The notes: generated from the sequence alone by a model not told the origin. A DNA stretch of 64,000 nucleotides from Niallia sp. NCCP-28 (GCF_023168165.1 NZ_BQYJ01000002.1:744001-808000); one strand, 5' to 3'; shown: positions 25,891 through 36,167, counted from the stretch's first letter. Translations and numbers: made by a program.

Positions 25891-26883
25891 TTAATTTTGG
25901 GGTAAAAAATCATTTGTAAATGCTGATTTAGCATCAAGCTTTTTGTCAAGCAGTTTATTTTCATACATCCAGTTTGCGTAGTTTTCCCAAACGGACAGTT
26001 TTTGAATTCCCCATTGCGCTGCATCATCTTGGTATTTTGATGCCAGCCACTGCTGGCTTTTTTTCACTAAATCTTCATCTAAGTCAGGCGCTGCCTTTAA
26101 TAGGATGGCAGAAGCATCGTCAGGATTTTTTATGGAGAATTGATAGCCCTCAGATGCTGCCTTAACGAATGCTTTGACTGTTTTTGGATCAGAATCAATC
26201 AATTTTTCATTTGTAGATAATACTGGGGTATAGTAATCTAATTTATCGCTGTAGTCTGTTAAATAGATCATATTTAATTTTTCTCCCCGCAATTCTGCTT
26301 CGACACCTGTCCAGCCGTAATAAATCCATGCAAAATCAATGTTTTTCTTAACTGCTGTAAAGAAATCAGTATCTCCGATATTTATGATATCAACATCTTT
26401 TACATTAGCATTTTCTTGTTTCATTAAAGATGACAGGACTGATTTCTCGACTTCAGAACCCCAGCCTCCATATGTTTTTCCAGCAAAATCTTTTGGGGTT
26501 TTAATGTTCTTCTTGGCAGGTGACGCAAAACCAGATGTATTATGCTGGATAACTGCTGCGATGGAAACAATCGGAACACCTTGAATTCTCGCTTGCGTAA
26601 TTCCCTCTTGATAGCTTACTCCAAAGTCTGCTTTTCCAGATGCAACGAGCGTATCAGCGCTAGCATCGCCTGGTGTGATGATATCAACATCTAGCCCTTG
26701 TTCTTTAAAGTATCCTTTTTCTTTTGCTACATATAGGCCTGTATGGTTTGTATTAGGCGTCCAATCTAATACAACTGTTACTTTTTTGAGACTTTTTGCT
26801 GATTCTTTTTCTTTTGAACCAGAAGAATTGCTGCAGCCTGCTAAAAGGAGCAGTACGGCAATTAGTATGATGAGTTTTTTCAT
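25891..26883 (-). CDS. thiY: Thiamine-precursor ABC transporter binding lipoprotein (NMT1/THI5-like)
   Basis: The 330-residue lipoprotein has lipobox LLAGC (Cys17) and an NMT1/THI5-like body (VVLDWTPNTNHTGLYVAKEK) known from ThiY, which binds formylaminopyrimidine, and from related pyrimidine or riboflavin binders. GGAGGTAG precedes the ATG. It is the first gene after the TPP riboswitch terminator, so high TPP should shut down the entire importer. Confidence 0.88.
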   Translation of the reverse strand: MKKLIILIAVLLLLAGCSNSSGSKEKESAKSLKKVTVVLDWTPNTNHTGLYVAKEKGYFKEQGLDVDIITPGDASADTLVASGKADFGVSYQEGITQARIQGVPIVSIAAVIQHNTSGFASPAKKNIKTPKDFAGKTYGGWGSEVEKSVLSSLMKQENANVKDVDIINIGDTDFFTAVKKNIDFAWIYYGWTGVEAELRGEKLNMIYLTDYSDKLDYYTPVLSTNEKLIDSDPKTVKAFVKAASEGYQFSIKNPDDASAILLKAAPDLDEDLVKKSQQWLASKYQDDAAQWGIQKLSVWENYANWMYENKLLDKKLDAKSAFTNDFLPQN

Positions 26884-26970
26884 TTTTATCTACCTCCATT
26901 TGTTTGGAAAAGAAAAGAAAGCGCCCTTATCAGGAATTTGTTTGAAAAAATAATGCATAAGAGCAAATAA

Positions 26971-27007
26971 AAAAGCGTTCAAGTATTAAGAACCTGAACG
27001 CTTTAAA
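26971..27007 (-). terminator. Riboswitch-controlled terminator upstream of thiY
   Basis: On the minus strand AAAGCGTTCAGGTTC pairs with the segment ending TTGAACGCTTT, followed by a T-run. It lies directly after the TPP aptamer and about 85 bases before thiY, the expression platform expected for transcriptional attenuation. Confidence 0.85.
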
Positions 27008-27030
27008 TACAATTATGTATGTAAAGAATA

Positions 27031-27122
27031 GACGTTTCCTACGCTGGTATCAACCAGATCAGGTTCAAAGGGTTTCTAATCTATCGGATAGCTCTCAACC
27101 AGCAAGACACTGGTTCCCCCAC
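27031..27122 (-). promoter_or_regulatory. TPP riboswitch (THI element)
   Basis: On the minus strand the aptamer shows GGGGGAACCAGTG, the pyrimidine-sensing TTGAGAG loop, the ACCCTTTGAACCTGATCTGG core and ATACCAGCGTAGG, which are THI-box landmarks in the correct order. A TATAAT on the same strand (27152-27157) fits a promoter about 25 bases upstream. TPP binding should favour the following terminator. Confidence 0.95.
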
Positions 27123-27183
27123 AATTTCTTTCTTATTTCAATTCCACTTTCATTATAACAGAAAGGTTTTTTTTTACCATTCT

Positions 27184-27603
27184 TTAAAGGGGAGAATCTG
27201 AATCATAATCGTGAATTTTTTTCCACTGTTTATACTGCTCTAGCTCCTTTGTAAGATTAGATATCAAAAATTTTAATACGATAGCATCATCAAGGATTCC
27301 CAGTCCAAAAATGAAATCTGGAATTAGATCAATGGGAGAAAGAAAATAAAGAAAACCTGCTATAACCATGACCATTGATTTTTTGCTGATTTGTCGGTAT
27401 TCGCCATTATACCAAGATTTTGTGAGGGAAATTAATAAAAGAAAATCATCCCATATTCCAGCAAGGCCTTTTTTATTTGAAGCTGTTTTTGGGATGATTT
27501 TTGTTAGTAAAGATTCCAGCTTCTTCGGATTATCTACAAGTTTTTCTGCTTCTTTTTGATGTTTTTTATATCTGTTTTTTATGGTTCTTTTTCTAAAAAG
27601 CAT
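27184..27603 (-). CDS. DUF1232 (YkvA-family) membrane protein
   Basis: The 139-residue protein contains the DUF1232 segment YFLSPIDLIPDFIFGLGILDD, with its PxDLIPD turn between two hydrophobic helices; YkvA-like proteins share this. Function is unknown. The start at 27603 is preferred because AAAGGATG lies six bases upstream; an in-frame ATG at 27612 is too close to that site. It stands alone and points towards the TPP riboswitch promoter. Confidence 0.82.
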   Translation of the reverse strand: MLFRKRTIKNRYKKHQKEAEKLVDNPKKLESLLTKIIPKTASNKKGLAGIWDDFLLLISLTKSWYNGEYRQISKKSMVMVIAGFLYFLSPIDLIPDFIFGLGILDDAIVLKFLISNLTKELEQYKQWKKIHDYDSDSPL

Positions 27604-27912
27604 GTTTTTCATCCTTTCTGCTGTTTGGGCTGAATCTTTTATTTCTCTTTGTATGATAACCTTATTTCAGGCAGATAAAACAAAGAAGAGAAGGAAGAAA
27701 AATCCAAAGGTAAAATCATTCTTATATTTGCAGCAAAATAAATGCAAGATAATATTATAGAAGAAACTTGGTATAGAGCAGAAAAAAATATGGATAAGAA
27801 AAAAGGAATTATTTTATACGAAGGCGCTCAGTAAAGCATTGCAAACTTTCCTTTATCAAGCTAATATAAGGGAATGGACTTAAAATGATTGTGCAAAAGA
27901 GAGGAAAGTAAC
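27604..27912. other. Divergent spacer between the DUF1232 gene and prfC
   Basis: No gene is seen in these 309 bases. TTGCAA (27839-27844), 17 bases, then TAATAT is a weak promoter candidate for prfC. AGAGGAAAG just before 27913 is its ribosome site. Confidence 0.4.
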
Positions 27913-29490
27913 ATGTCTAATAATTTTAAAGAAAGTGTTTTATCTCGTCGTACATTTGCGATTATTTCCCATCCGGATGCTGGTAAAACGACGTTGACGG
28001 AAAAATTATTATTGTTCGGTGGAGCTATTCGTGATGCAGGAACGGTAAAAGGGAAAAAAACAGGTAAATATGCAACAAGTGACTGGATGGAAATAGAAAA
28101 GCAAAGAGGAATTTCTGTTACATCAAGTGTGATGCAATTTGATTATAATGATGCAAGAGTAAATATATTAGATACACCTGGTCACCAAGACTTTAGTGAA
28201 GATACGTATCGTACATTAACAGCGGTTGACAGTGCAGTTATGATTATTGATTCAGCTAAAGGAATTGAGGCGCAAACATTAAAATTATTTAAAGTTTGCC
28301 GTATGAGAGGAATCCCGATTTTTACATTTATTAATAAATTGGACCGTCAAGGGAAAGCTCCGTTAGAGTTATTGGCAGAATTGGAAGAAATAATGGGAAT
28401 TGAGTCTTATCCAATGAACTGGCCAATTGGAATGGGGAAAGAATTTTTAGGTATTTACGACCGCTATTACAATCGGATTGAGCAGTTCCGTGTAGAGGAC
28501 GGCGAAAAATATCTTCCTTTAAATGAAGAAGGGGAAATAGACGGAGAACATCCTATTAAAAATGATTCTTTATACGATCAAATGTTAGAAGAAATTATGC
28601 TTTTAAATGAAGCGGGCAATGAGTTTTCTAAAGAAAAAATTAATAATGGCGAGCTCACCCCTGTTTTCTTTGGCAGTGCTTTAGCCAATTTTGGCGTACA
28701 AACATTTTTAGAAACATATCTTGACTTTGCGCCAAGTCCCCAAGCGAGAAACTCTAGTGCAGGTGAAATTGATCCGTTGTCAGAAGAATTTTCTGGATTT
28801 ATTTTTAAGATTCAGGCAAATATGAACCCTGCTCATCGAGATAGAATTGCATTTCTTCGAATTTGTTCCGGCAAATTTGAAAGAGGTATGTCTGTACAGC
28901 TATCGAGAACAGGAAAACAGATTAAACTTGCCCAATCTACCCAATTTATGGCAGATGACCGCAGTACAGTAAATGAGGCGGTCAGCGGTGATATTATTGG
29001 TTTATATGATCCAGGTTTTTACCAAATTGGCGATACGCTTACAGCAAGTAAAAATGCTTATCAATATGAAAAATTGCCTCAATTTACCCCAGAGTTATTT
29101 GTAAGGGTAACAGCGAAAAATGTTTTAAAACAAAAACATTTTCATAAAGGGATACAGCAGCTTGTTCAAGAAGGGGCCATTCAGTTCTATAAAACGGTAA
29201 AAACGGAAGACTACTTGCTTGGTGCGGTAGGACAGCTTCAATTTGAAGTATTTGAACACCGTATGAAAAATGAATATAATGTAGATGTTTTGATGGAGAA
29301 TGTAGGCTCAAAAATCGCTCGCTGGACTGTGGATGAAGAGGTGAATGAAAACCTTTCAAGCGGCAGAAGTTTATTAGTAGAAGATCGATTTGGCAAAAAA
29401 GCATTTTTATTTGAAAATGATTTTGCCTTAAGATGGTTCCAAGACAAAAACCCAGATGTGAAGCTGTATAATCCTATGGATGCAGAATAA
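27913..29490 (+). CDS. prfC: Peptide chain release factor 3
   Basis: The 525-residue GTPase releases RF1/RF2 from ribosomes after termination. The G1 motif SHPDAGKTT is at 19-27, G3 DTPGHQD and G4 NKLDR follow, then the domain II/III region of RF3. The length agrees with RF3 (about 525-530). The start at 27913 has GAGGAAAG upstream and gives the usual N-terminus. RF3 is patchily distributed in Bacillaceae and is absent from Bacillus subtilis, so its presence is informative about lineage. Confidence 0.95.
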   Translation: MSNNFKESVLSRRTFAIISHPDAGKTTLTEKLLLFGGAIRDAGTVKGKKTGKYATSDWMEIEKQRGISVTSSVMQFDYNDARVNILDTPGHQDFSEDTYRTLTAVDSAVMIIDSAKGIEAQTLKLFKVCRMRGIPIFTFINKLDRQGKAPLELLAELEEIMGIESYPMNWPIGMGKEFLGIYDRYYNRIEQFRVEDGEKYLPLNEEGEIDGEHPIKNDSLYDQMLEEIMLLNEAGNEFSKEKINNGELTPVFFGSALANFGVQTFLETYLDFAPSPQARNSSAGEIDPLSEEFSGFIFKIQANMNPAHRDRIAFLRICSGKFERGMSVQLSRTGKQIKLAQSTQFMADDRSTVNEAVSGDIIGLYDPGFYQIGDTLTASKNAYQYEKLPQFTPELFVRVTAKNVLKQKHFHKGIQQLVQEGAIQFYKTVKTEDYLLGAVGQLQFEVFEHRMKNEYNVDVLMENVGSKIARWTVDEEVNENLSSGRSLLVEDRFGKKAFLFENDFALRWFQDKNPDVKLYNPMDAE

Positions 29491-29493
29491 TTT

Positions 29494-29524
29494 AAAGAGG
29501 CGGCGATATGCTGCCTCTTTTTTA
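29494..29524 (+). terminator. Terminator of prfC
   Basis: AAAGAGGC pairs with GCCTCTTT, followed by TTTT, four bases after the stop codon. Confidence 0.85.
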
Positions 29525-30035
29525 TGTTATATTTACTTACTTCATATAAGAAGAAACTCTGGAAAATAGAAAGAGAAATTTAGTCTTAAATTATTTTTCG
29601 GTAAATTATTATACTAAAATATTTAAAAAGAGGAGGGAAAGTTATTAAATTAATAAAGTTTTAAAAGAAAATGACTAATATAGGAAAAAATAATAAGGTA
29701 TTTTTATATGGATTTGTAGCTTTTTATGGTATTTAGACAATCTAAATATTGATTTATAAAGATTTCGTCTATCTAAAATTGTAGTTGTATAGAAAATTTG
29801 ATGGAATAAAAGTTGACAAAAAATCAATATTCAAAAAAAACATTTGAAATTATCTGAAATTTAGGTATAATTTAAAACAAGTTGTAATTAATTTTAACAA
29901 ATTATGTTAATTTATATTACATATGACGTAGAAGAGGGCGATTTTAATAGTTGAAAAGGAAGATCAGTTTAAATATCTGAATATTCTTTTAATTAAAATT
30001 GTTATCTAAATAAAAAATTAGGGGGATTTGTTTAA
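29525..30035 (+). promoter_or_regulatory. Promoter and leader region of the amino-acid ABC operon
   Basis: This 511-base AT-rich stretch contains no gene. TTGAAA (29844-29849), 16 bases, then TATAAT (29866-29871) is a good promoter and gives a leader of about 160 nucleotides. I see no known riboswitch or T-box in the leader. AGGGGGA precedes the ATG at 30036. Confidence 0.55.
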
Positions 30036-31106
30036 ATGAAAAAAAGCTTATCGCTATTTGTAAGTATTCTGCTTGTGCTGGTTTTGGCTTTAGCTGGCTG
30101 CTCCAGTAAATCTTCATCAAATGAAAAGAAAAGCACTAATTCATCATCTTCTAAAAGCATGTTAGAAACAGTAAAAGACAGAGGGAAATTAAAAGCGGGA
30201 GTAAATAATTCTTTACCTGGTTTTGGCTACATAGATTCTGATGGGAAAAATTCAGGCTTTGATGTAGATATTGCTAGAGCCATTGCAGCAGGTGTGCTTG
30301 GAGATGCAAATGCAGTAGAATTTAGGCCGCTATCTGCGACAGAACGTTTTACAGCTGTTCAATCTAAAGAAGTGGATGTGCTGGTCCGGAATACAACTTG
30401 GACAACTAACCGTGATGCGGAAGTTGGTTTAAGTTTTGCACCTGTTACCTTCTATGATGGGCAAGGTGTTATGGTTCCAAAAGACAGTGGAATTAAAACG
30501 CTCAAGGATTTAGAAGGGAAAACAATTGGAGTAGAAACAGGAACAACAACAGAATTAAATCTTGCAGATCAAATGAAAGCAGCAGGTGTTAATTATACGG
30601 CACAGCCATATGATAACGCAGATGCAGTTATTGCTGCATATGAATCAGGAAGTATCGATGCATGGACAACAGATAAATCTGGATTAGTTTCCCGCCAATC
30701 TACATTAAAAAATCCTGATGCGCATGTTATTTTAGATGCAACTTTATCAAAAGAACCACTGGCGCCTGCTGTGTTGGATAATGATGAAAAATGGAAAGAT
30801 GCTGTAAGCTGGGTTGTTTATGCATTAATTCAAGCGGAAGAGTTTGGCATCACTTCTAAAAATGTGGATGAATTTAAAACTAGCGATAACCCAGAGATTC
30901 AACGCTTATTAGGAGTTGGCGATACAAATCTAGGGAAGCAGCTTGGATTATCAAATGACTTTGCCTATCAAGTAATTAAACAAGTAGGAAACTATGGAGA
31001 AATCTATGACCGCAACTTAGGTCCAGATACGGCATTTAAATTAGAACGTGGACAAAATGCTCTTTATACAGATGGAGGTTTATTGTACTCTATTCCGTTC
31101 CGTTAA
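30036..31106 (+). CDS. General amino-acid ABC transporter binding lipoprotein (AapJ-like)
   Basis: The 356-residue protein has a lipobox (LAGC, Cys22) and a family-3 solute-binding fold starting RGKLKAGVNN. It ends with the extended C-terminus of the AapJ/YhdW class, whose importers take up many L-amino acids (Glu, Asp, Gln, others). AAGCS-type polar linkers rich in Ser follow the lipid Cys. A terminator-like hairpin separates it from the permeases, so it should be expressed at higher level. Confidence 0.88.
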   Translation: MKKSLSLFVSILLVLVLALAGCSSKSSSNEKKSTNSSSSKSMLETVKDRGKLKAGVNNSLPGFGYIDSDGKNSGFDVDIARAIAAGVLGDANAVEFRPLSATERFTAVQSKEVDVLVRNTTWTTNRDAEVGLSFAPVTFYDGQGVMVPKDSGIKTLKDLEGKTIGVETGTTTELNLADQMKAAGVNYTAQPYDNADAVIAAYESGSIDAWTTDKSGLVSRQSTLKNPDAHVILDATLSKEPLAPAVLDNDEKWKDAVSWVVYALIQAEEFGITSKNVDEFKTSDNPEIQRLLGVGDTNLGKQLGLSNDFAYQVIKQVGNYGEIYDRNLGPDTAFKLERGQNALYTDGGLLYSIPFR

Positions 31107-31131
31107 GATTTTAATAGTAAAAATATATTTA

Positions 31132-31171
31132 AGACCTGCTAATAGGCGCTTTTTAGCAGGTCTATTCTTTT
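31132..31171 (+). terminator. Intercistronic hairpin after the binding-protein gene
   Basis: AGACCTGCTAA (31132-31142) pairs with TTAGCAGGTCT (31153-31163), followed by ATTCTTTT. It probably attenuates readthrough into the permease genes or protects the upstream mRNA. Confidence 0.75.
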
Positions 31172-31192
31172 AATGAAGAGGTGAAGCTCAAG

Positions 31193-32362
31193 TTGGATAA
31201 ACAAACTACTTCCACTCCAATTTGGAGAAATAGAAAAGCAGTGCCCATTATTTTGCAGGCGATCTTCGTTATTGTTGTAGGCTTTGCCTTGTATTTTATG
31301 ATTACCAATATGTTGTATGGATTAGAACAGATTGGGTTAAGGTTGGGGTTGGATTATTTGCAATTAAAAGCATCTTTCCCTATTGCAGAGTCGTTAATCT
31401 CCTATTCGCCCGACGATCCTTATATAAGAGCGCTATTTGTAGGACTGTTAAATACGTTTAAAGTTTCATTTTTTGGAATTGTTATTGCTTCTATACTAGG
31501 TATTATTGTTGGCATTTCCCGTTTATCCAATAACTGGATGATTAAAAAATTGGCTACTGTATATGTAGAAGTATTTCGAAACACTCCATTATTAGTGCAA
31601 ATTTTCATTTGGAACTTTGCTGTATTTTTGCCAATGCCGAAAATTCAGGAAGCGCTGCATGTTGGTCCTTTTTATTTTTCCAATAGAGGAACGGCTATAC
31701 CTTGGTTTCAGGTTCATGCCACTACAGGAATTTGGTTGATTATCCTGGTTGTATTAGTCATCGCAGCAATCGTTTTATATAAATTATTAAGGAAAAAAGA
31801 AATAGAAACAGGAAAAAATGCCTATCCTTTTATTATTAGTATTGCAAGCTTTATGGCAGGATGCTCATTGATATTTATCGCTATTGGAAGTGGACCCGTT
31901 CATTTTACAACGCCTGCTGTACAAAATGGCGCGTTTGTTGGAGGCACAACTTTATCTATTGGATTTTTATCTGTGTTAATCGCGTTATCGATTTATACAT
32001 CCACATATATTGCAGAAATAGTTCGGGGAGGAATTATGGGCGTGCCGAACGGTCAAACAGAAGCGGCTAAAGCTCTTGGATTTAAAGGCTCGATATCCTT
32101 GCGACTAATTATTTTTCCGCAAGCCATTCGAATTATTATCCCTCCATTAACAAGCCAATATTTAAATTTAATAAAAAATTCCAGTTTGGCTATGGCGGTT
32201 GCATATCAGGATATTGTCGGAATTGGCAATACCGTTATTAATCAGACAGGACATACAATTGAAACTATATTTATCATAATTGCAGTGTATTTATTCTTTA
32301 GTTTAACCACATCACTGTTTATGAATTTCTTTAATAAAAAATTCCAATTGGTGGAAAGGTAG
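31193..32362 (+). CDS. Amino-acid ABC transporter permease 1 (AapQ-like)
   Basis: The 389-residue permease belongs to the His/Glu/Gln/Arg/opine class with the long N-terminal extension seen in AapQ. About eight membrane segments and the EAA loop (GQTEAAKALGFKG) near the C-terminus are visible. The start is taken as TTG 31193, ten bases after GAGGTG; a GTG at 31181 overlaps that ribosome site and is less likely. It forms a heterodimer with the next permease. Confidence 0.87.
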   Translation: MDKQTTSTPIWRNRKAVPIILQAIFVIVVGFALYFMITNMLYGLEQIGLRLGLDYLQLKASFPIAESLISYSPDDPYIRALFVGLLNTFKVSFFGIVIASILGIIVGISRLSNNWMIKKLATVYVEVFRNTPLLVQIFIWNFAVFLPMPKIQEALHVGPFYFSNRGTAIPWFQVHATTGIWLIILVVLVIAAIVLYKLLRKKEIETGKNAYPFIISIASFMAGCSLIFIAIGSGPVHFTTPAVQNGAFVGGTTLSIGFLSVLIALSIYTSTYIAEIVRGGIMGVPNGQTEAAKALGFKGSISLRLIIFPQAIRIIIPPLTSQYLNLIKNSSLAMAVAYQDIVGIGNTVINQTGHTIETIFIIIAVYLFFSLTTSLFMNFFNKKFQLVER

Positions 32363-32371
32363 GGAAGCAAA

Positions 32372-33571
32372 TTGGATAATATTCAATTAACTAACAGTGA
32401 ACCGATTTTATCATCAAAGCCGAAAAAGGAGAAAACTATTTTTGGTTGGCTAAAAAATAATTTATTTAAAGATTGGAAAAATACCCTACTCACCGTTGCG
32501 GCGTCCCTTTTTTCCATCTACATTCTTTCGAAAGTTTTTTATTTTATTTTTACGAGTGATTGGGAAGTTGTGTCAAATAATTTTCGTTTATTAATGATTG
32601 GCCAGTTTCCCCAAGAAGAAATTTGGCGAGTCTGGGTTGGTGTGCTGTTTATTTCTGCCCTTCTTGGACTTTCATGGGGATTATGGAGAGGGATAATTGG
32701 CCATGTAGCAATCACTATAGGTGTGCTATTGCTTGTTTTTTGCATAGTGCCTTATACAGAAGGCAATTCAAAAGTGTATTTATCTACAAGTATTGTCCTT
32801 ATGGCTGCCTTCTATTTTATTGGACGAAAAGCACGTGTCCTTAAAATACCGACGCTCGTATTATGGATTTTGTATCTGCCTGTCACTATTGGGGTTTTAA
32901 ATGGTTTTGGCATTTTAGAGCCTGTAAGCACAAATGTTTGGGGCGGTTTTTTATTAACATTAATATTAGCAACTGTTGCCATTGTTTGCTCTTTTCCGAT
33001 AGGTGTGCTCCTTGCTGTTGGAAGAAGAAGCAAATTGCCGATTATTAAGTACAGCTGCATTGCCTATATTGAGATTATACGAGGAATGCCTTTGATTATG
33101 GTACTGTTTATTGGTCAGCTATTATTGCCTCTTTTTGTCGGCAGTGAGATTCAATTGGATAATGTACTTCGGGCAATGATTGCTTTCACTTTATTTAGTG
33201 CTGCATATTTAGCAGAAAATATCCGTGGTGGGCTGCAGTCTATCCCGCGGGGGCAGTTTGAAGCAGCGGAAGCATTAGGTTTAAATAATATAAAATTAAT
33301 GGTGTTTGTTATTTTGCCTCAAGCATTAAAAGCAGTAATACCAGCAATGGTTGGTCAATTTATTTCTATTTTTAAAGATACATCTTTAGTAGCGGTAATT
33401 GGTTTAACAGATTTTTTAGGTATAGGCAAAAAAATTGCTGCAAATCCAGAGTATCTTGGCAAATATTTAGAAATATATATCTTTGTAGCTTTTTTCTACT
33501 TTATCTTCTGTTTTTTAATGTCGCATGTCAGCAAACAATTAGAAGCATCTTTAGGTGTAGGTAAACGATAA
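32372..33571 (+). CDS. Amino-acid ABC transporter permease 2 (AapM-like)
   Basis: The 399-residue permease is paralogous to the preceding one, with an EAA loop GQFEAAEALGLNN and several membrane segments including an N-terminal extension as in AapM. Translation starts at TTG 32372, preceded by AGGTAGGGA. It follows its partner after nine bases. Confidence 0.87.
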   Translation: MDNIQLTNSEPILSSKPKKEKTIFGWLKNNLFKDWKNTLLTVAASLFSIYILSKVFYFIFTSDWEVVSNNFRLLMIGQFPQEEIWRVWVGVLFISALLGLSWGLWRGIIGHVAITIGVLLLVFCIVPYTEGNSKVYLSTSIVLMAAFYFIGRKARVLKIPTLVLWILYLPVTIGVLNGFGILEPVSTNVWGGFLLTLILATVAIVCSFPIGVLLAVGRRSKLPIIKYSCIAYIEIIRGMPLIMVLFIGQLLLPLFVGSEIQLDNVLRAMIAFTLFSAAYLAENIRGGLQSIPRGQFEAAEALGLNNIKLMVFVILPQALKAVIPAMVGQFISIFKDTSLVAVIGLTDFLGIGKKIAANPEYLGKYLEIYIFVAFFYFIFCFLMSHVSKQLEASLGVGKR

Positions 33572-33586
33572 AGGGAGGAAATAAAT

Positions 33587-34366
33587 ATGGATAGTGTATT
33601 TTCAGTTGAAAAGTTGGCGATACCGCTTGAAAAGAGAGAAGATATTATAGAAGTTACGAATTTAAATAAATGGTACGGAGACCATCATGTTTTAAAAGAT
33701 ATAGATTTAACAGTAAAACAAGGTGAAGTTATTGTTATATTAGGTCCATCAGGATCAGGGAAATCTACTTTTATTCGGACAATTAATGCATTGGAAGAGT
33801 TTCAAAAAGGGGAAATCATTGTTGACAAAATTGCTTTGACGGATGATTTGAAAAATATAGAAGAAATTCGTAAAGAAACTGGAATGGTGTTTCAATCGTT
33901 TAACTTATTTCCTCACATGACGATTTTAAAAAATATATCTTTAGCTCCAATTTGGGTAAGAAAATGGAAAAAATCTAAAGCGGAGCAAATTGCAAAAGAG
34001 CTGTTAGAGAGAGTAGGAATTCCAGAACAAGCAAATAAATATCCAGGGCAGTTATCTGGCGGACAGCAGCAGCGTGTGGCAATTGCAAGAGCATTAGCGA
34101 TGCAGCCTAAAATTATGCTGTTTGATGAACCTACTTCTGCATTAGATCCTGAAATGGTAAAAGAAGTATTAGATGTTATGAAAACTTTAGCGGAATCAGG
34201 AATGACCATGCTTGTTGTAACACATGAAATGGGATTTGCCCGTCAAGTAGCCGATCGTATCGTTTTGTTTGATAAAGGGGAAATTGTAGAGATGGGGAAA
34301 CCAGATGATATTTTCGATAATCCGAAACATGAACGTACAAAGGCATTTTTGTCCCAAATTATTTAA
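33587..34366 (+). CDS. Amino-acid ABC transporter ATP-binding protein (AapP/GlnQ-like)
   Basis: The 259-residue ATPase has P-loop GPSGSGKST (53-61), signature LSGGQQQR and Walker [14 protein letters not shown], the standard polar-amino-acid importer ATPase. GGGAGG precedes the ATG. It is the last gene of the four-gene operon and is followed by a hairpin with a long T-run. Confidence 0.93.
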   Translation: MDSVFSVEKLAIPLEKREDIIEVTNLNKWYGDHHVLKDIDLTVKQGEVIVILGPSGSGKSTFIRTINALEEFQKGEIIVDKIALTDDLKNIEEIRKETGMVFQSFNLFPHMTILKNISLAPIWVRKWKKSKAEQIAKELLERVGIPEQANKYPGQLSGGQQQRVAIARALAMQPKIMLFDEPTSALDPEMVKEVLDVMKTLAESGMTMLVVTHEMGFARQVADRIVLFDKGEIVEMGKPDDIFDNPKHERTKAFLSQII

Positions 34367-34390
34367 GAGCTGTAACAGGCTCTTTTTTTA
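34364..34390 (+). terminator. Terminator of the amino-acid ABC operon
   Basis: AAGAGC and GCTCTT flank a small loop, followed by seven Ts, overlapping the last stop codon. Confidence 0.7.
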
Positions 34391-34558
34391 TTGGATTTAA
34401 TAGTGAATAAAATTAATAGGAGAAAGAATTAGTGAGAAGGATAGTCGTTTTTTAAGCTGCAAAAGATTTGGTTTTTACAATTTTTAGCATAAGGTCAATG
34501 GGTTGAATAAAAAAGATAAGTTTAGAGAAAAATGGAATAAAGAAGATAGAGAAATTAG

Positions 34559-35053
34559 ATGATGGTGATACCGATGCAGGGGCAAAGTAGATTAGAAGCA
34601 ATTATGTGGAGTATTGCACTTCCAGGATTCAGCCAATTGTTGATGAAAAAATATTGGAAAGGTACATTGTTTATTGTATTAGAATTTATTATCAATGTTC
34701 AGAGCAATTTTAATCAGGCCATCATGCAAAGTTTTTTATGGAATATAGATGAAGCAATCAAGATTCTTGATTTCCAATGGATTATGTTTTATCCCTGCCT
34801 TTATATGTTTGCGATGTGGGACGCATATAAGGCGGTAATGGATAAAGAAGAGGAATATGCCTTTTTGCCTTTTGTTTTTTCTGCGTATTTTGTAACTATT
34901 GGGGTAATGTATTCCACAAAGTTAAAAATATTTCACGTTTTAGTAGGCCCTATTTTTTTGCCTATGTTGTTTGTAATTCCGGGCGTAGCTAGTGGATTGA
35001 TGATTAAATACATTTTGCTTTATATAAGAAAAAAAAGACTGTCAAAAGATTAA
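34559..35053 (+). CDS. Multi-pass membrane protein of unknown function
   Basis: This 164-residue protein has about four hydrophobic segments and an N-terminal pattern ALPGFSQLLMKKYWKG, which resembles the glycine/proline turn of small TM2-like membrane proteins. The C-terminus is basic (RKKRLSKD). No strong ribosome site precedes the ATGs at 34559, 34562 or 34574, so the start is uncertain. It is monocistronic between the amino-acid operon and the Mn2+ riboswitch. No function is inferred. Confidence 0.65.
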   Translation: MMVIPMQGQSRLEAIMWSIALPGFSQLLMKKYWKGTLFIVLEFIINVQSNFNQAIMQSFLWNIDEAIKILDFQWIMFYPCLYMFAMWDAYKAVMDKEEEYAFLPFVFSAYFVTIGVMYSTKLKIFHVLVGPIFLPMLFVIPGVASGLMIKYILLYIRKKRLSKD

Positions 35054-35131
35054 TTGATTGATGAAAAAAACAAATAGTTTAGAGAATTGTTAGCATCTAC
35101 ATAAAAACAAAAAAGCAAGCGAGAAAAAAGA

Positions 35132-35160
35132 TTGGCAAATTATTCGAATTTGTATATAAT
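35132..35160 (+). promoter_or_regulatory. Promoter of the Mn2+ riboswitch-meeY unit
   Basis: TTGGCA (35132-35137), exactly 17 bases, then TATAAT (35155-35160) form a near-consensus SigA promoter. The transcript would begin near 35167, just before the aptamer. Confidence 0.8.
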
Positions 35161-35182
35161 AAATATATAAATTTGTATATGT

Positions 35183-35309
35183 CCTCAAAGGGGAGTAGCT
35201 TTTAGGGTAACCTAAAATAAAGTCGTCATTTCGTGGTTTTGTTACCATCGGCTTTATTGGCATTTAAGTGCTTAGCAAGACCTTTGCCTGTTGGCAAAGG
35301 TCTTTTTTG
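35183..35309 (+). promoter_or_regulatory. yybP-ykoY manganese riboswitch with terminator
   Basis: AAAGGGGAGTAGCTTTT, the AAAGTCGTC segment, ACCATCGGCTTTATTG and GCTTAGCAAGACCTTTGCC are landmarks of the yybP-ykoY class. AAGACCTTTGCC pairs with GGCAAAGGTCTT (35277-35303) and is followed by TTTT, the terminator of the expression platform. Mn2+ binding should prevent termination and turn on the exporter downstream. Confidence 0.95.
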
Positions 35310-35397
35310 CGCATTTTTGTACATACTAAAGAAAAAGCGGAGATAGATTGTTGTCAACAGGGGTATACAATTAATTAAATAGGAGGCGATAAGATTT

Positions 35398-36162
35398 ATG
35401 GACGCAGGTATGTTATTAGAGTATGGGTGGGTGCTTTTGGTTTTAATTGGATTAGAAGGAATACTAGCTGCAGATAATGCAGTTGTTATGGCAGTTATGG
35501 TAAAACATTTGCCAGCTGAACAACAAAAAAAGGCATTGTTTTACGGGTTATTTGGAGCTTTTATCTTTCGATTTGCGACATTATTTATGATTTCCATTTT
35601 AGCAGATGTTTGGCAAGTTCAAGCATTAGGAGCATTGTATTTACTGTTTATTGCAATCCACAATCTTTATGGCAAGTTTGCCCACAAAAAAAAGAAAGAC
35701 AAAGAAGCAAAAAGAAAACAATCTTCTTTTTGGATGACAGTATTAAAAGTAGAATTGGCCGATATTGCCTTTGCAATTGATTCTATGTTGGCTGCTGTTG
35801 CTTTAGCCATTACATTGACGCCAACGGGCTGGTTTACTGTTGGAGGCATTGATGGAGGGCAATTTACTGTTATGTTGCTTGGGGGAATCATTGGCCTCAT
35901 TATCATGCGATTTGCAGCAAATTGGTTTGTAAAGCTTCTTCATACAAGACCAACGCTAGAAACAGCTGCTTTTATGATAGTTGGTTGGGTTGGTGTTAAA
36001 TTGGCAGTATTTACATTAGCTCATCCTGAAGTAGGACTGCTTGATGAACATTTTCCAGAATCAAAAGGTTGGAAACTAATTTTCTGGGCTGTTTTGATTA
36101 TTATAGCTGTTGGAGGATATATTTTATCTGGCAAAAAGGCAAAAAGTGTGGAGCAAGGCTAA
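35398..36162 (+). CDS. meeY: TerC-family manganese exporter (MeeY/YkoY-like)
   Basis: The 254-residue integral membrane protein belongs to the TerC family, with conserved acidic motifs EGILAADNAVVMAVM and ELADIAFAIDSMLAAVA in membrane helices that bind the ion. YkoY (MeeY) supplies Mn2+ export for exoenzyme metalation in Bacillus subtilis. Control by the Mn2+ riboswitch 90 bases upstream supports this assignment. AGGAGG precedes the ATG. Confidence 0.93.
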   Translation: MDAGMLLEYGWVLLVLIGLEGILAADNAVVMAVMVKHLPAEQQKKALFYGLFGAFIFRFATLFMISILADVWQVQALGALYLLFIAIHNLYGKFAHKKKKDKEAKRKQSSFWMTVLKVELADIAFAIDSMLAAVALAITLTPTGWFTVGGIDGGQFTVMLLGGIIGLIIMRFAANWFVKLLHTRPTLETAAFMIVGWVGVKLAVFTLAHPEVGLLDEHFPESKGWKLIFWAVLIIIAVGGYILSGKKAKSVEQG

Positions 36163-36167
36163 TTTGG

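Noticed and set aside
29872-30035. Riboswitch or T-box in the 160-nucleotide leader of the amino-acid ABC operon
   Set aside because: No T-box sequence, glutamine or other known aptamer landmarks and no terminator are visible there.
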